Shown: piece after piece, positions 9,243 to 18,606 of the stretch
Position numbering within the stretch: position 1 is the stretch's first letter
Layout: each line of letters begins with the position of its first letter
Assembly (NCBI GenBank): GCA_001949185.1
Contig: BDGG01000005.1
Span: forward strand, 1,061,063-1,102,493
Length of the DNA stretch: 41,431 nt
Source: Ramazzottius varieornatus
Lineage: Eukaryota; Tardigrada; Eutardigrada; Parachela; Ramazzottiidae
Reading direction: 5' to 3'
The notes under the pieces: generated by a model
Told to the model about the DNA's origin: nothing
Seen by the model: only the letters and a program-made list of their open reading frames with translations
Databases searched by the model: none
Program-made: the position numbers and the translations under genes

Positions 9243-11982
9243 ATGGCGGAATACGATTTGACTCCAACTTTGTCGAAATTCTTCGACCGCCATCTCATCA
9301 TACCGCTGCTCGAATTCCTCGGTGGACGACAGGTAAGCTAGCTCTTCTTGCAGTATTCAAAACTCGTTCAGAGTAAGTGGTTCTCTTCTTCACAGCTGTA
9401 CGACATGAACGACATAGGGAAAGCTAAAATCAAAGTACTGCAAGACACCAAGATGTTCGATTACCTCCTGCAAGAATACGCAACCCTGACAGACGGAACG
9501 TCTCCTCCTCCAGGTATCTCTAGCGCATTGAGTTTCTTTCGTATCAAGCTACAGCGTGTATTCTGTAGAAATCCAACGGAAGAGGGAAGAGGTGATGGAA
9601 GATTTTGCTCGTATCAGCGAACAGAAGCAAGAAATCCTGGAATATTTTCAAATCCCAGCTGTTCAAAAGCTCATTGAGGTTAGCCTTGATTTGTTGTTAC
9701 GGGTTGATTGACGAATGGCTGAGTTTGCTCATTCCTGTTCCAGCTTCAAAGCTCTTTGTCTTCTTTGCAGGATGTCCCCGACAGTAATGTGCTGTACGAA
9801 CAGCTTTGTAAAGAGCACAATTTTGGATCGGACATGCTTGACAAAATCTACGACTGGGCCAAGTTCAACTTTGAAACCGGAAACTATCAAGAAGCAACGC
9901 AGTTTTTGGATCTCTTTCGATCAGTCGTAAGTGAGCTTGTCTTCATTCTTTCTTCAGTTCTCAAACGAAACAGAATAGGACTTCTCATTAACCATCACAC
10001 GATACCGGGACAATGCAAGGATGACCAAAATATAGATGACGAGTCTGAAACAGATGAGGACCAAAACGAGGCATTTGTCTGAAGCTTTTTCGTTCCTTCG
10101 ATCGGAAGTAGACTTCCGAGCTGGTGATTTCCGGTACGTAGAGCTCAACTTTCAACCCATTTCTTTGCTGTTGAGGCCCCCACAAGTCACAGCAAGCAAC
10201 GGTCGGCTCGATGGGGAAAAGCAGCCGGTGAAATTCTCCTGCAAGACTGGAACACTGCCTTGGAGGATCTGCAGCAGCTGAAGACTGACATTGACAGCTC
10301 AGCAAACCCCACAGAAATGGTAAGAATTGCTACATTCATGTTATATATTTACCCTTTACCGTTCTTTACTCATTCAGTCTCGGGTTCGGCCGGGTAGTGG
10401 GGTTTATTCATATTTTGATGTTTCTGCAGGACAGGAATTCGGTGCCCATTGCCGAGCTTCTCACGGAGCGCGCATGGCTCATACACTGGTCTCTATATGT
10501 CTTTTTCAACCACCCCCAAGGAAAGGACAAGATCGTCGAGTGGTGTCTAGGAAGCGCCGAGTACGTAAATCAAACCTTTATCTTTTAGAGTTCTAAAAAA
10601 ATGGATTGATGTAGTTTTTATAGTGTGTGTGATGACGCAATATTAGATGACGAGTCTGGGAAATCTGTGCGGACTAAAACGAGGGATTTGTCTGATATCC
10701 TTCACCAACCCCTTAGAACTGTGTTATCGCTGTTAAAGTAATCTCATATTGTCGTGTTGATTCGTTTTGCTTTTTGTAGTTACCTAAACGCCATCCAGAC
10801 TTTGTGTCCGCACATTCTGCGGTACCTCGTCGTAGCCATTTTGGCAAACAAGAACAAGAGAAGGCAGCATCTCAAAGAAGTCAAAGACGTTATCGAAATC
10901 ATCAAACAGGTATGTCTCGAAGCTATTGTCCCTACAGCGAGTTGAAGGTTTAACAGGGTTTTCATGATGACGCAGAATTAGATGACGAGTCTGATCAGTT
11001 AATGAGGACTAAAACGAGGCATTTGTCTGAACTTTCTTCGCTCTGTACAATTATGGTATGTTTGGTTTAATGAGTGGAATTGATCTTGACTGCTGATTGT
11101 GCATATTTTGATATAGGAGTCGTCGAACTACAGCGATCCAGTAACAGAGTTCGTCATCAGCGTGTTCGTCGAGTTTGACTTTGAGAAGTCGCAGAAGAAG
11201 CTACAGGAATGCGTAGTCGTCCTCGAGAACGACTTCTTCCTCGTCGGATGCGTCATCGATTTCATCGCCAGCGCCCGAAAGTACATCTTCGAGACGTACT
11301 GCCGAATCAACTCCCGAATCAGGTAGCGCTGAGTTTCATCTGTGTAGTCCGACACAGTAAAATTTACAGTGATGACCCAAATATAGATGACGAGTCTGAA
11401 GAAAAATATATGAGGACCAAAACGAGGCATTTGTCTGAAGTTAACAAAGATCTTCTCCGGTACTTGGAATGTATAGAGTGGTGAAAGATGGTCACTAACT
11501 TTATTCTTTTTCCTAGCATTGCCAGCATAGCAGAAACACTCAACTTGGGCGTCGATGATGCCGAGAAGTGGATCGCTAATGTCATCCGAGAAGCTAGGCT
11601 GGACGCTAAGATCGACGCTGCGAAGGTACGTTAAGATTTATACAGCACTGTTAGTAGTTTCTGTAAGAAAGAGGGAGCAGTGATGACTAATAATCTAGAT
11701 GACGAGTCTGAAAGACATGAAGACTAAAACGAGGCATTTGTCTGAAGCTTTCCTGATGTTTGAAATCCTGAGAAGCATTTGAGGATTTTTAAAGTATGGT
11801 TTTGAATGAAGTCGTTTTCGTAGGGGGAAGTCCTGATGGGTACTCCAGCCTTGTCGTCCTACCAGATGCTGATTGAAAAGACGAAGAACTTGGCTCTCAG
11901 GACGCAGCAGATGGTGAACGCGGTGGAAAAAAAGGCTGGTCCCAGGCCGGCTCCTTTCCAGGAAGCAAATGTAAATTATTAG
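9243..11982 (+). CDS. EIF3E: Eukaryotic translation initiation factor 3 subunit E (eIF3e/INT6)
   Basis: Ten exons: 9243-9332, 9396-9513, 9569-9678, 9771-9926, 10176-10319, 10430-10560, 10780-10909, 11117-11322, 11517-11625 and 11824-11982. They encode 450 aa (human about 445), with all phases matching. Diagnostic segments are [19 protein letters not shown] and LEFLGGRQ at the N-terminus, [51 protein letters not shown], and the PCI domain with [20 protein letters not shown]. The product is a structural subunit of eIF3, which binds the 40S subunit and recruits mRNA in the cytoplasm. The C-terminus (PFQEANVNY) is shorter and less conserved than in vertebrates. Five introns carry C/D-box snoRNAs, a typical arrangement for a highly expressed ribosome-related host gene. 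The host transcript should set snoRNA output. Confidence 0.95.
10014..10087 (+). ncRNA. C/D-box snoRNA copy 1 (eIF3e intron 4)
   Basis: Box C is AGGATGA at 10018 (one base off consensus), D' CTGA is at 10045, C'-like ATGAGGA follows, and box D CTGA is at 10079-10082. The guide before D (ACGAGGCATTTG) pairs with 28S CAAATGCCTCGT. The guide before D' (TAGATGACGAG) pairs with CTCGTCATCTA. Box D ends 93 nt before the 3' splice site. Confidence 0.85.
10625..10700 (+). ncRNA. C/D-box snoRNA copy 2 (eIF3e intron 6), diverged
   Basis: Box C GTGATGA is at 10629 and box D CTGA at 10692-10695. D' is degraded to CTGG (10656). The D' guide (ATTAGATGACGAG) matches 28S over 13 bp. The D guide has one change, ACGAGGGATTTG, which gives a mismatch in the middle of the duplex. 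This copy probably serves the D' site only, or is decaying. Confidence 0.75.
10960..11035 (+). ncRNA. C/D-box snoRNA copy 3 (eIF3e intron 7)
   Basis: Box C ATGATGA is at 10964, D' CTGA at 10991, C'-like ATGAGGA follows, and box D CTGA is at 11027-11030. It has the longest D' match of the five: AATTAGATGACGAG, 14 bp with 28S. Box D ends 86 nt before the acceptor. Confidence 0.88.
11365..11443 (+). ncRNA. C/D-box snoRNA copy 4 (eIF3e intron 8)
   Basis: Box C GTGATGA is at 11369, D' CTGA at 11396, C'-like ATGAGGA follows, and box D CTGA is at 11435-11438. Guides are as in copy 1. Box D ends 78 nt before the acceptor. Confidence 0.88.
11676..11750 (+). ncRNA. C/D-box snoRNA copy 5 (eIF3e intron 9)
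   Basis: Box C GTGATGA is at 11680, D' CTGA at 11708, C'-like ATGAAGA follows, and box D CTGA is at 11742-11745. The D guide is intact and the D' guide matches over 11 bp. Box D ends 78 nt before the acceptor. Confidence 0.88.
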
Positions 11983-12213
11983 AGGTTTGATGGACGATCC
12001 TTGTTCCATACTTATCCTGGCGAGTAGACATGATCCAAGTTTGGCTCTTTTCTAGCAGCACTTAATTATACGTCTCGGGGTCTACGTTTTGTAGACAAGA
12101 TCATGGTACCGACCGTTTAAATATAGCATCATTCTAGTCTCTGTTACGCAACCTCCCGAGTATCAAGCGTTAGTTTCGCTTCATGGTAAAACGGGGAACC
12201 GTACGAAAATATG

Positions 12214-12374
12214 TTGGGATCGGATATTAACGTGGCAGCTCGGCGAACAACCTCGACAAGATGGTTTCCCCAGGTGGCGCACGCTTTTAGCCAGTAACAC
12301 CGGAAATGTGCGCCACTTGGGGAAACCATCTTGTCGAGGTTGTTCGCCGAGCTTCTACGTTAGTATCAGCACCA
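12214..12374. repeat. Long foldback element with hairpin repeat copy 2 at its centre
   Basis: Arms of about 70 bp, nearly perfect inside: AGCTCGGCGAACAACCTCGA ... GATGGTTTCCCC against the inverse at 12306-12352, and a looser match outward (ATATTAACGTGGCAG against CTACGTTAGTAT). The centre (12267-12322) is a copy of the GTGGCGC hairpin family. It has no coding function; it lies downstream of eIF3e. Confidence 0.8.
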
Positions 12375-12631
12375 TATATATTATTTACATCTGAGGCTAA
12401 TTTTGGGCGATGGTTCGACGGTATGGATACGGGAGAATCAAACTTTATTACAAGTTTGTGTAGACCAACAGCCTTGGTTCGCCACATGGACACTAAGCGA
12501 TGATCAGCCAAAAGGTATTCCACAGCATGAATTTTGCGTTGTGTGCTACAAGAGTGTACTGCAGATTCGAGGGAAGACAAACCATAATTCTTTGAGAGCG
12601 CAAGCTTCAAAGGTCGATGTTACTAGCTTGG
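12375..12631. other. Intergenic, nothing recognised
   Basis: No exon or RNA signal is supported. This is the 3' flank of precursor gene A. Confidence 0.4.
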
Positions 12632-13271
12632 TTAGCCCATCAGCTTGAAGAAGTTGTAGTACTGAGGACTTGCAGGTATGTTGGCTGATGATAAGTCTTC
12701 TTGGCTGTCTTCCGGTCGATCCGCAGTACTCCAAGCTAAAGGAAAACTGTCGTCGTGGAAAGGATTAGGATGAAAGGGGAGAAATTCGAGGAGGATAAGT
12801 AGGGGAGCATGCTTACGTTGTGGTATCACATACCGTCGAAGCCGATCCCGCTACTGCCCATCCTTTTGTAGTAGAGAGGCTCGGGCTCGTCTAGCATGAG
12901 GTCATCCGACTGGGGAAGTGAACGAGGGGCGAAGAACCAGTTGTTGCGCGGAACGAAAAACTCGCTGGAGCCTGGTTGACCAATCTTGGACACGGGCATG
13001 TCGAAGGGGCTTTCGACAGCATTCGTGGGCCGTGTCACGGCTGGATGCTTGGCGGAAGCGCCAGCTCGTCCGAGAAAGAAGCGCGGGTCAGCAAGGGAGC
13101 GAGGAGCCGCGCTGGCAAAGCGCTCAACCAGCAGGACAAAAACGAGTACCTATGACACCGAAAATTTTGAGGACTTTTGGCCCAGAGTGATCACAGGAAA
13201 TGAGATATCAATAGTAAAAGCACAAGAGAACCTTGAAAATTCATTAACACTTTTAGCACGATCGTTTTCAT
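12632..13271 (-). CDS. Secreted peptide-precursor-like protein A (FFKLMG C-terminus)
   Basis: Exons 13271-13195, 13111-12834 and 12735-12632 give 152 aa. The first intron is the least certain part (donor GTGATC). The N-terminus is a strong signal peptide (MKTIVLKVLMNFQGSLVLLL and ISHFLAA). The mature part is polar and Pro-rich with NNWFFAPRSLP and a dibasic KR in LYYKRMG. The last exon encodes PEDSQED and ends QYYNFFKLMG, then stop. A terminal Gly after Met is what peptide amidation uses, so a FFKLM-amide is conceivable. The phase-1 intron before the last exon and the WF(F/L)P and C-terminal motifs are shared with genes B and C. I do not recognise a named family. The tachykinin-like look (FxxLM) rests on a few residues only. 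Confidence 0.6.
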
Positions 13272-13797
13272 GTTTGCAGAATACTACCGTCCTCTTTGTG
13301 TATACAGGAATTTTATCGGCTGGTACCGTGTTGCAGAGGCTGGTCCAACCACTAGGCAATTTTCGAAATCTCAAAATTCGGATAATTGGCAGGCCATGAA
13401 CGCCAAATCTCAAAAGGGAGAACTGGTCGTCTTGATTTTCTTCTGACTGCACTGATGACTACAAAATTTATCCCAGGCTCGGCTTCTATAGATAAGACTG
13501 TCCCCAGTGCTCCAGTTTTTTTCTAAGCGAATACCGTGCACGTGTCTCGCGCGAAGAGACGAAACACCAAATTTCATCAAAACCACCCGAAACCGTAGAA
13601 AAAATTTCCAGCGTGCTGGGGTTTTGCTGGCCGCTGGTCGTTGGTGTTGCTTTGGTGAGAAGACCGAGGTACATGCAAACAAAAAGACACAGACCCCGAA
13701 AGACCAAAAGCTAAGACTGGGAGGTGAATAAAACTGAGTGATTGTATACACAAGGAGGACGGTCGTACGCAGGGTGTTAAAAAATATGAGCAGTGGT
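13272..13797. other. Upstream of precursor gene A, no gene seen
   Basis: Probable promoter and 5' flank of gene A. One minus-strand frame (13486-13707) starts with a hydrophobic stretch, MVFRGLCLFVCMYLGLL, but continues without family features, so I do not call it. Confidence 0.35.
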
Positions 13798-14013
13798 CAA
13801 AGTAACTCAGATCTCACGTGGTGAAACTCCAACTTATTGAGAGACGGCGGGCAAGCTCCTTCTTGACTGCTTGACGTTCTCACACCGTTTCACGAAGGTG
13901 ACCAAGTGTGACCAATGCAAACGGTAGCGATGGCGTCAAAAGAGCCAAATCTGAGGTCGCCCGCAATCTCTCAACTAGTTGGATTTTTGCCACGTGAAAT
14001 CTGAATTACTCTG
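13798..14013. repeat. MITE-like element with about 48 bp inverted repeats
   Basis: The left arm AGTAACTCAGATCTCACGTG through AACTTATTGAGAGACGGCGGGC is matched in inverse by 13962-14013 (CGCCCGCAATCTCTCAACTA ... CCACGTGAAATCTGAATTAC). The centre is about 110 bp with no open frame. This is consistent with a non-autonomous DNA element. Confidence 0.65.
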
Positions 14014-15347
14014 CCTCCGGGCCCATTTTGAGAAGATGAAATCGTTTTCTCGAATTCGAATGGTTTCCGGACGGGTATCTACTTCCTGACGGAAGACAGT
14101 GTTTAGCTGCCTGTTCGACAGAACGAGGTGTCAGCATCGAAAACCTTTCATCAACCGTACGTTTCCCGTTCTAGGTACCGGACCGACCGTTAAGAAGCCG
14201 AAGGACGCTGGTAGAGCCATTGCGATGAGCAAGTCCGGACCGAAGCGGACAAAGTTTCCGTGGAAGTTCCCGGAGGAATGGAGCGGACTTCCCGACGAAA
14301 GAACCCAGTCAACAAGGAAAAGACGTCAAATGAGGTGAGATGGTGGCGAAGATTGGAGATACTCGAGAAAAATTGGGACGGGAGTGGAAGCGGATGTTGC
14401 TTGAAAGGGATAATGAGGTTTACGAGCACGATCGAGCTATCAAGCTTGATAGTTTTGACAAGTTTGGAGCGTTCTCTGATACCTGATCCAAATGGATATG
14501 CTCTGGTGGCAATTGTGGGCTTTTGTTGTTGTTTGAATGGTACACTATCAACTACTAGGGAAGACAATCACCGAGATGCGTCATGTTTGCTGGAAGCAGG
14601 AGACCATTTGTTTAGGGTCGCCAATTGACACGTATAATGACAGGCTATTCAGGCGAAACACGCTCAGCGTGACTTGTAAATGACTAGAGCACTTTTGGAA
14701 GTATACGGAGTTCACGAGTTTTTGTTTGGTGTGAACCCAACGAAAAGGGAGCGCCATGGAGAGAAAAGAGCGTCAAGCTCCGACGATGAATATGATACTT
14801 AGTTTAATGAAGGATCAGTGTTGAGAAAGAAAGGCGGTTGTGGAAAAGGACTGCTCCCTCAGGGCCGTTATCGGCTTCTTCTGTATAAGCTTGACTTCGA
14901 GGTTTGGGGCGTGGGCAAATGAATAGAACCAGATTGTTATTTCCGGTGGCGCAGGTTTTCGCTACGACTGGCTGGAAGTATGCGCCACTTGGGAAAAAGA
15001 ACATTGTTCAACTCAGTTGCCTACGTCCCATTTCATTCCCCTCAGACTCGCTCGAGGCGTGAAGGATGAGTGAATCATGCGTGAAAGCGGGAATGAAAGT
15101 GGTTTTCATGAGTCTCTATTTAATTTTGAGCAAAGGGTGAACGGGCGGCGCTTTCGTACGAGCATATGGCAACAAGGAACAGGCAGCGCATAGCGCTTTA
15201 CGAAGCTTTTGCGAAAAGGTACTTGGAACAATCCAGCTTTAGAACGGATCGTTGTATAAATAGTACGATGATACTAGAGGAAGACAGTGGTATTTGGTAA
15301 GGCATTTCAGTTTATAGAGGAAGATTAGGCGTGGAGTTGTCGGACTA
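14014..15347. other. Intergenic with degraded coding-like traces
   Basis: A basic frame at 14224-14335 (MSKSGPKRTKFPWKFPEEWS) is followed by a shifted, helix-like charged stretch at about 14341-14460 (REKLGREWKRMLLERDNEVY). Together these look like a decayed transposon DNA-binding gene, but no family can be fixed. Hairpin repeat copy 3 lies at 14941-14993. Confidence 0.3.
14941..14993. repeat. GTGGCGC hairpin repeat, copy 3
   Basis: The arms are CCGGTGGCGCAGGTT and AAGTATGCGCCACTTGG, imperfect, followed by GGAAAAAG. The loop is about 20 nt. Confidence 0.7.
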
Positions 15348-18300
15348 TCACGAGCGCTGATCGAGCCACTCAACCATCTGGCGGCACACGTCATCGCCGA
15401 TCCCGTTGGGTTCGTCAAAGACACGGTGTAAGGCATTCGGTACTATCTGCAAGAACAAATATGAGCGTAGTGATACTTGATCAGTCGTTCGTTTCTTCAA
15501 AGTACAACTTCAGAAAGGCCAGAAGCGAAATTGGAGACCGGTAAACAAAACGTGCAAGATAAGTCCGGCACCCGTCCAGCTACTAACGACAAGAGGGTGC
15601 GCCACTTGGGACAACGACCTTGTACGTTTCCTATACACGCACGATGGGTAAGTATGGGACAGTAAAAAGTATGGGACATGTCTTTTCGCTACGACGGTAT
15701 GGGCAGGTGATTCTTACTATCAATATAAGTAAAAACCAGCACTGAAGGCTGCTTTGCTGTACGTACGTGCTGAGTATTACTGTAGGCCAATGAGCTGAAG
15801 ATGTCGATTTATAGCAGCAAATACAGTAGATCTCTTGTTTCGCCGGAACAACCGTACTTTCAACAGTCACAGGAGCATATCATGCCAAACATAGAATCTT
15901 CAGTCACAATAGGACTTGGAATTTGAACAGTCGAGCTGCCTCTCGTAGTCCCATTCTATTCTGGATAGCAAGAAGCGCGTGCTTCAGGGCTTTCTCGGTG
16001 TACCGTCGAGGTCGCTTGGTCTTAAAGGGCTGGGGCAGAAACGATATGAATTCGAGAGCGTCTCTGGCAGAAAGTAAATGAAAAATCCGCAGCCTCGAAG
16101 CGCAAAAGTCAAACAGCTGAATGTCACGGTCCATGACAATTTTCTACGGTTAAATTTCACTGCGTACGTCATATGCTCGATTTTCATTGCTGGCTCGCAT
16201 TCAGGACGTAAATTTGCCGCACTTTCCGCCTGTCCCATACTTTTTACTGTCACATACTTACCCATCGTGCGTGTACCGACCGCGGGGCCCGACCTCCTAA
16301 ATGATATTTTGGGAAATTTGCCGCGAGCTTTCGATCATAGGTTACCCGTGAAGTGCCTTTCGATCATAGGTTTACCCGTCTTCTCGAAGAATTCAGTTTG
16401 TTTTACCGTTTACTGTTTTGTGATTGATGATGGAGCTCACTGAGCTGGAAAGGCTTACCACAATTTTTTTGTCAGGACTGGCAGCCAGCTCCATGATCCT
16501 TTTGATTTCGGCAGCAGGAATCCATGGATCATTGCCGGCTTGAATACATAAGAAGGGCCAATTGACTTTCTTCATCTTCCTGTTCACGTCGTCGACACCC
16601 CGACGAAAGGCGTTCAACCATCCAGCTTTTAATCTTCCTTTGTAAATCAAAGGATCGTCTACATATTTCGCGATCTGTAAAGAAAATTAAAGTTGGGCCA
16701 GAGCCGCGAGAGGGACCAATGGAGAACCGTTGCAAGGTTTAACTCACTCTCCTGCATACAGCATCGTAAGCAGTGACCATGGTGCGTGTGTATGCAGGTG
16801 GGCGAAAACAGTTATATTCTGGTCTGACGACTTCCGTGTTGAGCAGTGGTTACTATCAGGTGCGCATGTACGACTTGCAACTTTTAGAAACCTTCAACTT
16901 CAAAAATTTGTGGTTTTGCTCTCCCTCGTCAGACCGTTCTGAAACTTCTTTCACGTCACTTGACAAACTCTCCTCTATCTACTAATGGTCGAGCGTTTCA
17001 TGCTTTGTGCTTCGTTGATGAACGATAAGTAATTTTTTGGGAGTCGCGCAGAAGGAAAATTTCGAGTGATTTGGAAATCTCAATGTTTCTAGTTTACCCT
17101 GCTTCGCACACAAAAGACAATATCGGTCTTATATGTAGGAGTAAAATGGCCAGCAGAAAATATGCGGGAGGTTGGATTGATTGTTTGCTTTCTGGAGACG
17201 TTTTACTCGAAAGATATCGCTGCTGAAGACGGAAATTGAAAGTGGACAACAACGTGCTGAGGGAGCTGGCCAAATTCGATCCATCCTAAACTATCCTGAA
17301 ACTCTTACGAGGCTTTAGGGTACGTGTCTAAGCTATTACCGGGCATTCACAAGAAAAGGGAAAGACAAGAAATAAGGGAGTTCTGTGCCCCATTTATCCT
17401 GCGCACCTCTGGAAAAAGATGGAAGGTGGAAGAGGTGGAACTGCAAACTCCCTTTTGCAGTCCTTGTAGTCGGGAGCGAGCACTAATATATTAGAAAAAA
17501 GAGCATCCTCAGCGAGAGAGAAAAATTTTCTCGCAAGGGGCTGCAAAAACGCGATCTAAGAGTTCATTTTTTTTCTTCCCTCATGTTCCTACAGTATCGG
17601 CATGGATTCACTACAGGAAGAAAGGCGGAAGTACCTCACTAGTTTAGACATTTGAGTGGTTTAAAAAGTCTGAGATCTGAAGTCAGGAAATTTATTCTAA
17701 AACTTTCCTCCAGAAAGTTGCAATTCATACTTCCGCACCTAATTTTATGACGCATGAGACACTTACAATATCAGGATCTGACGTAATGGCCGCCGCTTTC
17801 AGCTGTATCAGTCCGGCACCAGGGGCTATTTTTGCCATGGTTCTTCCCAGGAATCTCATTGTCGAGTTGTTGAATTTTTTGTCGATGGCCAGCCCCGGAC
17901 TGAGCAAGATGACTCCATCAAACAAGGAAGGAAACTGAAGTCCCGTGCTAACGGCGATAACTCCTCCCTACAATTACATGCACAAAGGTCCCATAAAGTA
18001 TGAATGCGCGCCATGCTATTTCCGGGTCAGAAGGTGACCCGGAATGCTCCCAAGTGTTCGACTTTATTATGGTGGTATGTTGGGCTCGTACCATGGAATG
18101 TCCAATAATAAACATGGGCATGTTGCGGAGCTTGCTTTTGACGCAGGAGACATGACATTCCACATCCCTACAATACTGATCGATGCTGTCGATGTGCGCT
18201 CGCTTTCCGCCCGATCTACCGAAACCCGCTACACAAAATAATTAACAATTAGTTTGACGAGTAAGGAGGCGGAAGTCCTGTCAACAAAATCCAAAAACAG

Positions 18301-18606
18301 CTCACGTACCATGATCATGGCCAAAAACCAGATAATTGTGGTCTAGAAGAGCTCGGGTAACTCTGCCGTAGGTCAGGAGGTATTCGCCGAAACCATGACT
18401 GAGAAAAACAGCTGCCCTGAAGTGAGAAAAAAATTGGGGAGAAATTCTACAAAATTCCGGAACTGATTTGGTGTTGTCAGAATGATAACACGGCCCTACC
18501 GCGGTGTGGAATTGTCTTTTGGGTACCAGTAATAAGAATGAAGTTCTACTCCGGTACAGCTCCGTAATGTGGACTCTTTGGAAGGGACAAGGTCAGTTTC
18601 CTCCAT
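15348..18606 (-). CDS. MGLL: Monoglyceride lipase-like serine hydrolase
   Basis: Exons 18606-18500, 18416-18310, 18228-18092, 17967-17767, 16674-16459 and 15446-15348 total 867 nt, or 288 aa, all phases matching; family members are about 300 aa. It is an alpha/beta hydrolase of the Hydrolase_4 / serine aminopeptidase S33 type. Visible motifs: oxyanion-side HGFGEYLLTYGR; HDHGFGRSGGKRAH (family DHxGHGxSxG); nucleophile elbow GHSMGG, split by an intron after Met; catalytic Asp in QAGNDPWIP; catalytic His in VPNALHRVFDEP. The enzyme would release fatty acid and glycerol from monoacylglycerols, including 2-arachidonoylglycerol in animals that make it. Introns 4 and 5 are swollen by two transposon remnants (16857-17741 and 15636-16273). 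A related lysophospholipase activity cannot be excluded. Confidence 0.88.
15559..15610. repeat. GTGGCGC hairpin repeat, copy 4 (half decayed)
   Basis: The right arm GTGCGCCACTTGGG is intact. The left arm is reduced to AAGTCCGGCACCCG. It lies in the last intron of the lipase gene, just before the psq element. Confidence 0.55.
15636..16273 (-). mobile_element. Short psq-HTH (pogo-like) transposon derivative in a lipase intron
   Basis: TIRs of 43 bp, CACGCACGATGGGTAAGTAT onward at 15636-15678 with the inverse at 16231-16273, and TA at both ends. Inside, a minus-strand frame (16134-15904) encodes MDRDIQLFDFCASRLR followed by a psq-type helix-turn-helix (RYTEKALKHALLAI ... MGLREAARLFKF) and then stops. 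Only the N-terminal DNA-binding part remains, so the element is an internally deleted copy that would need a transposase in trans. The first 9 TIR bases equal those of the Harbinger-like element at 5715. Confidence 0.75.
16857..17741. mobile_element. TIR element remnant, copy 1 (lipase intron)
   Basis: Ends AGGTGCGCATGTACGACTTG at 16858 and, in inverse, AGGTGCGGAAGTATGAATTG ending near 17740. The interior is alignable to 33124-34408, for example GACGGAAATTGAAAGTGGAC against AGACTGAAATTGAAAGTGAA. No intact frame remains. Interior and length differ, so both copies are old and deleted. Confidence 0.6.
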
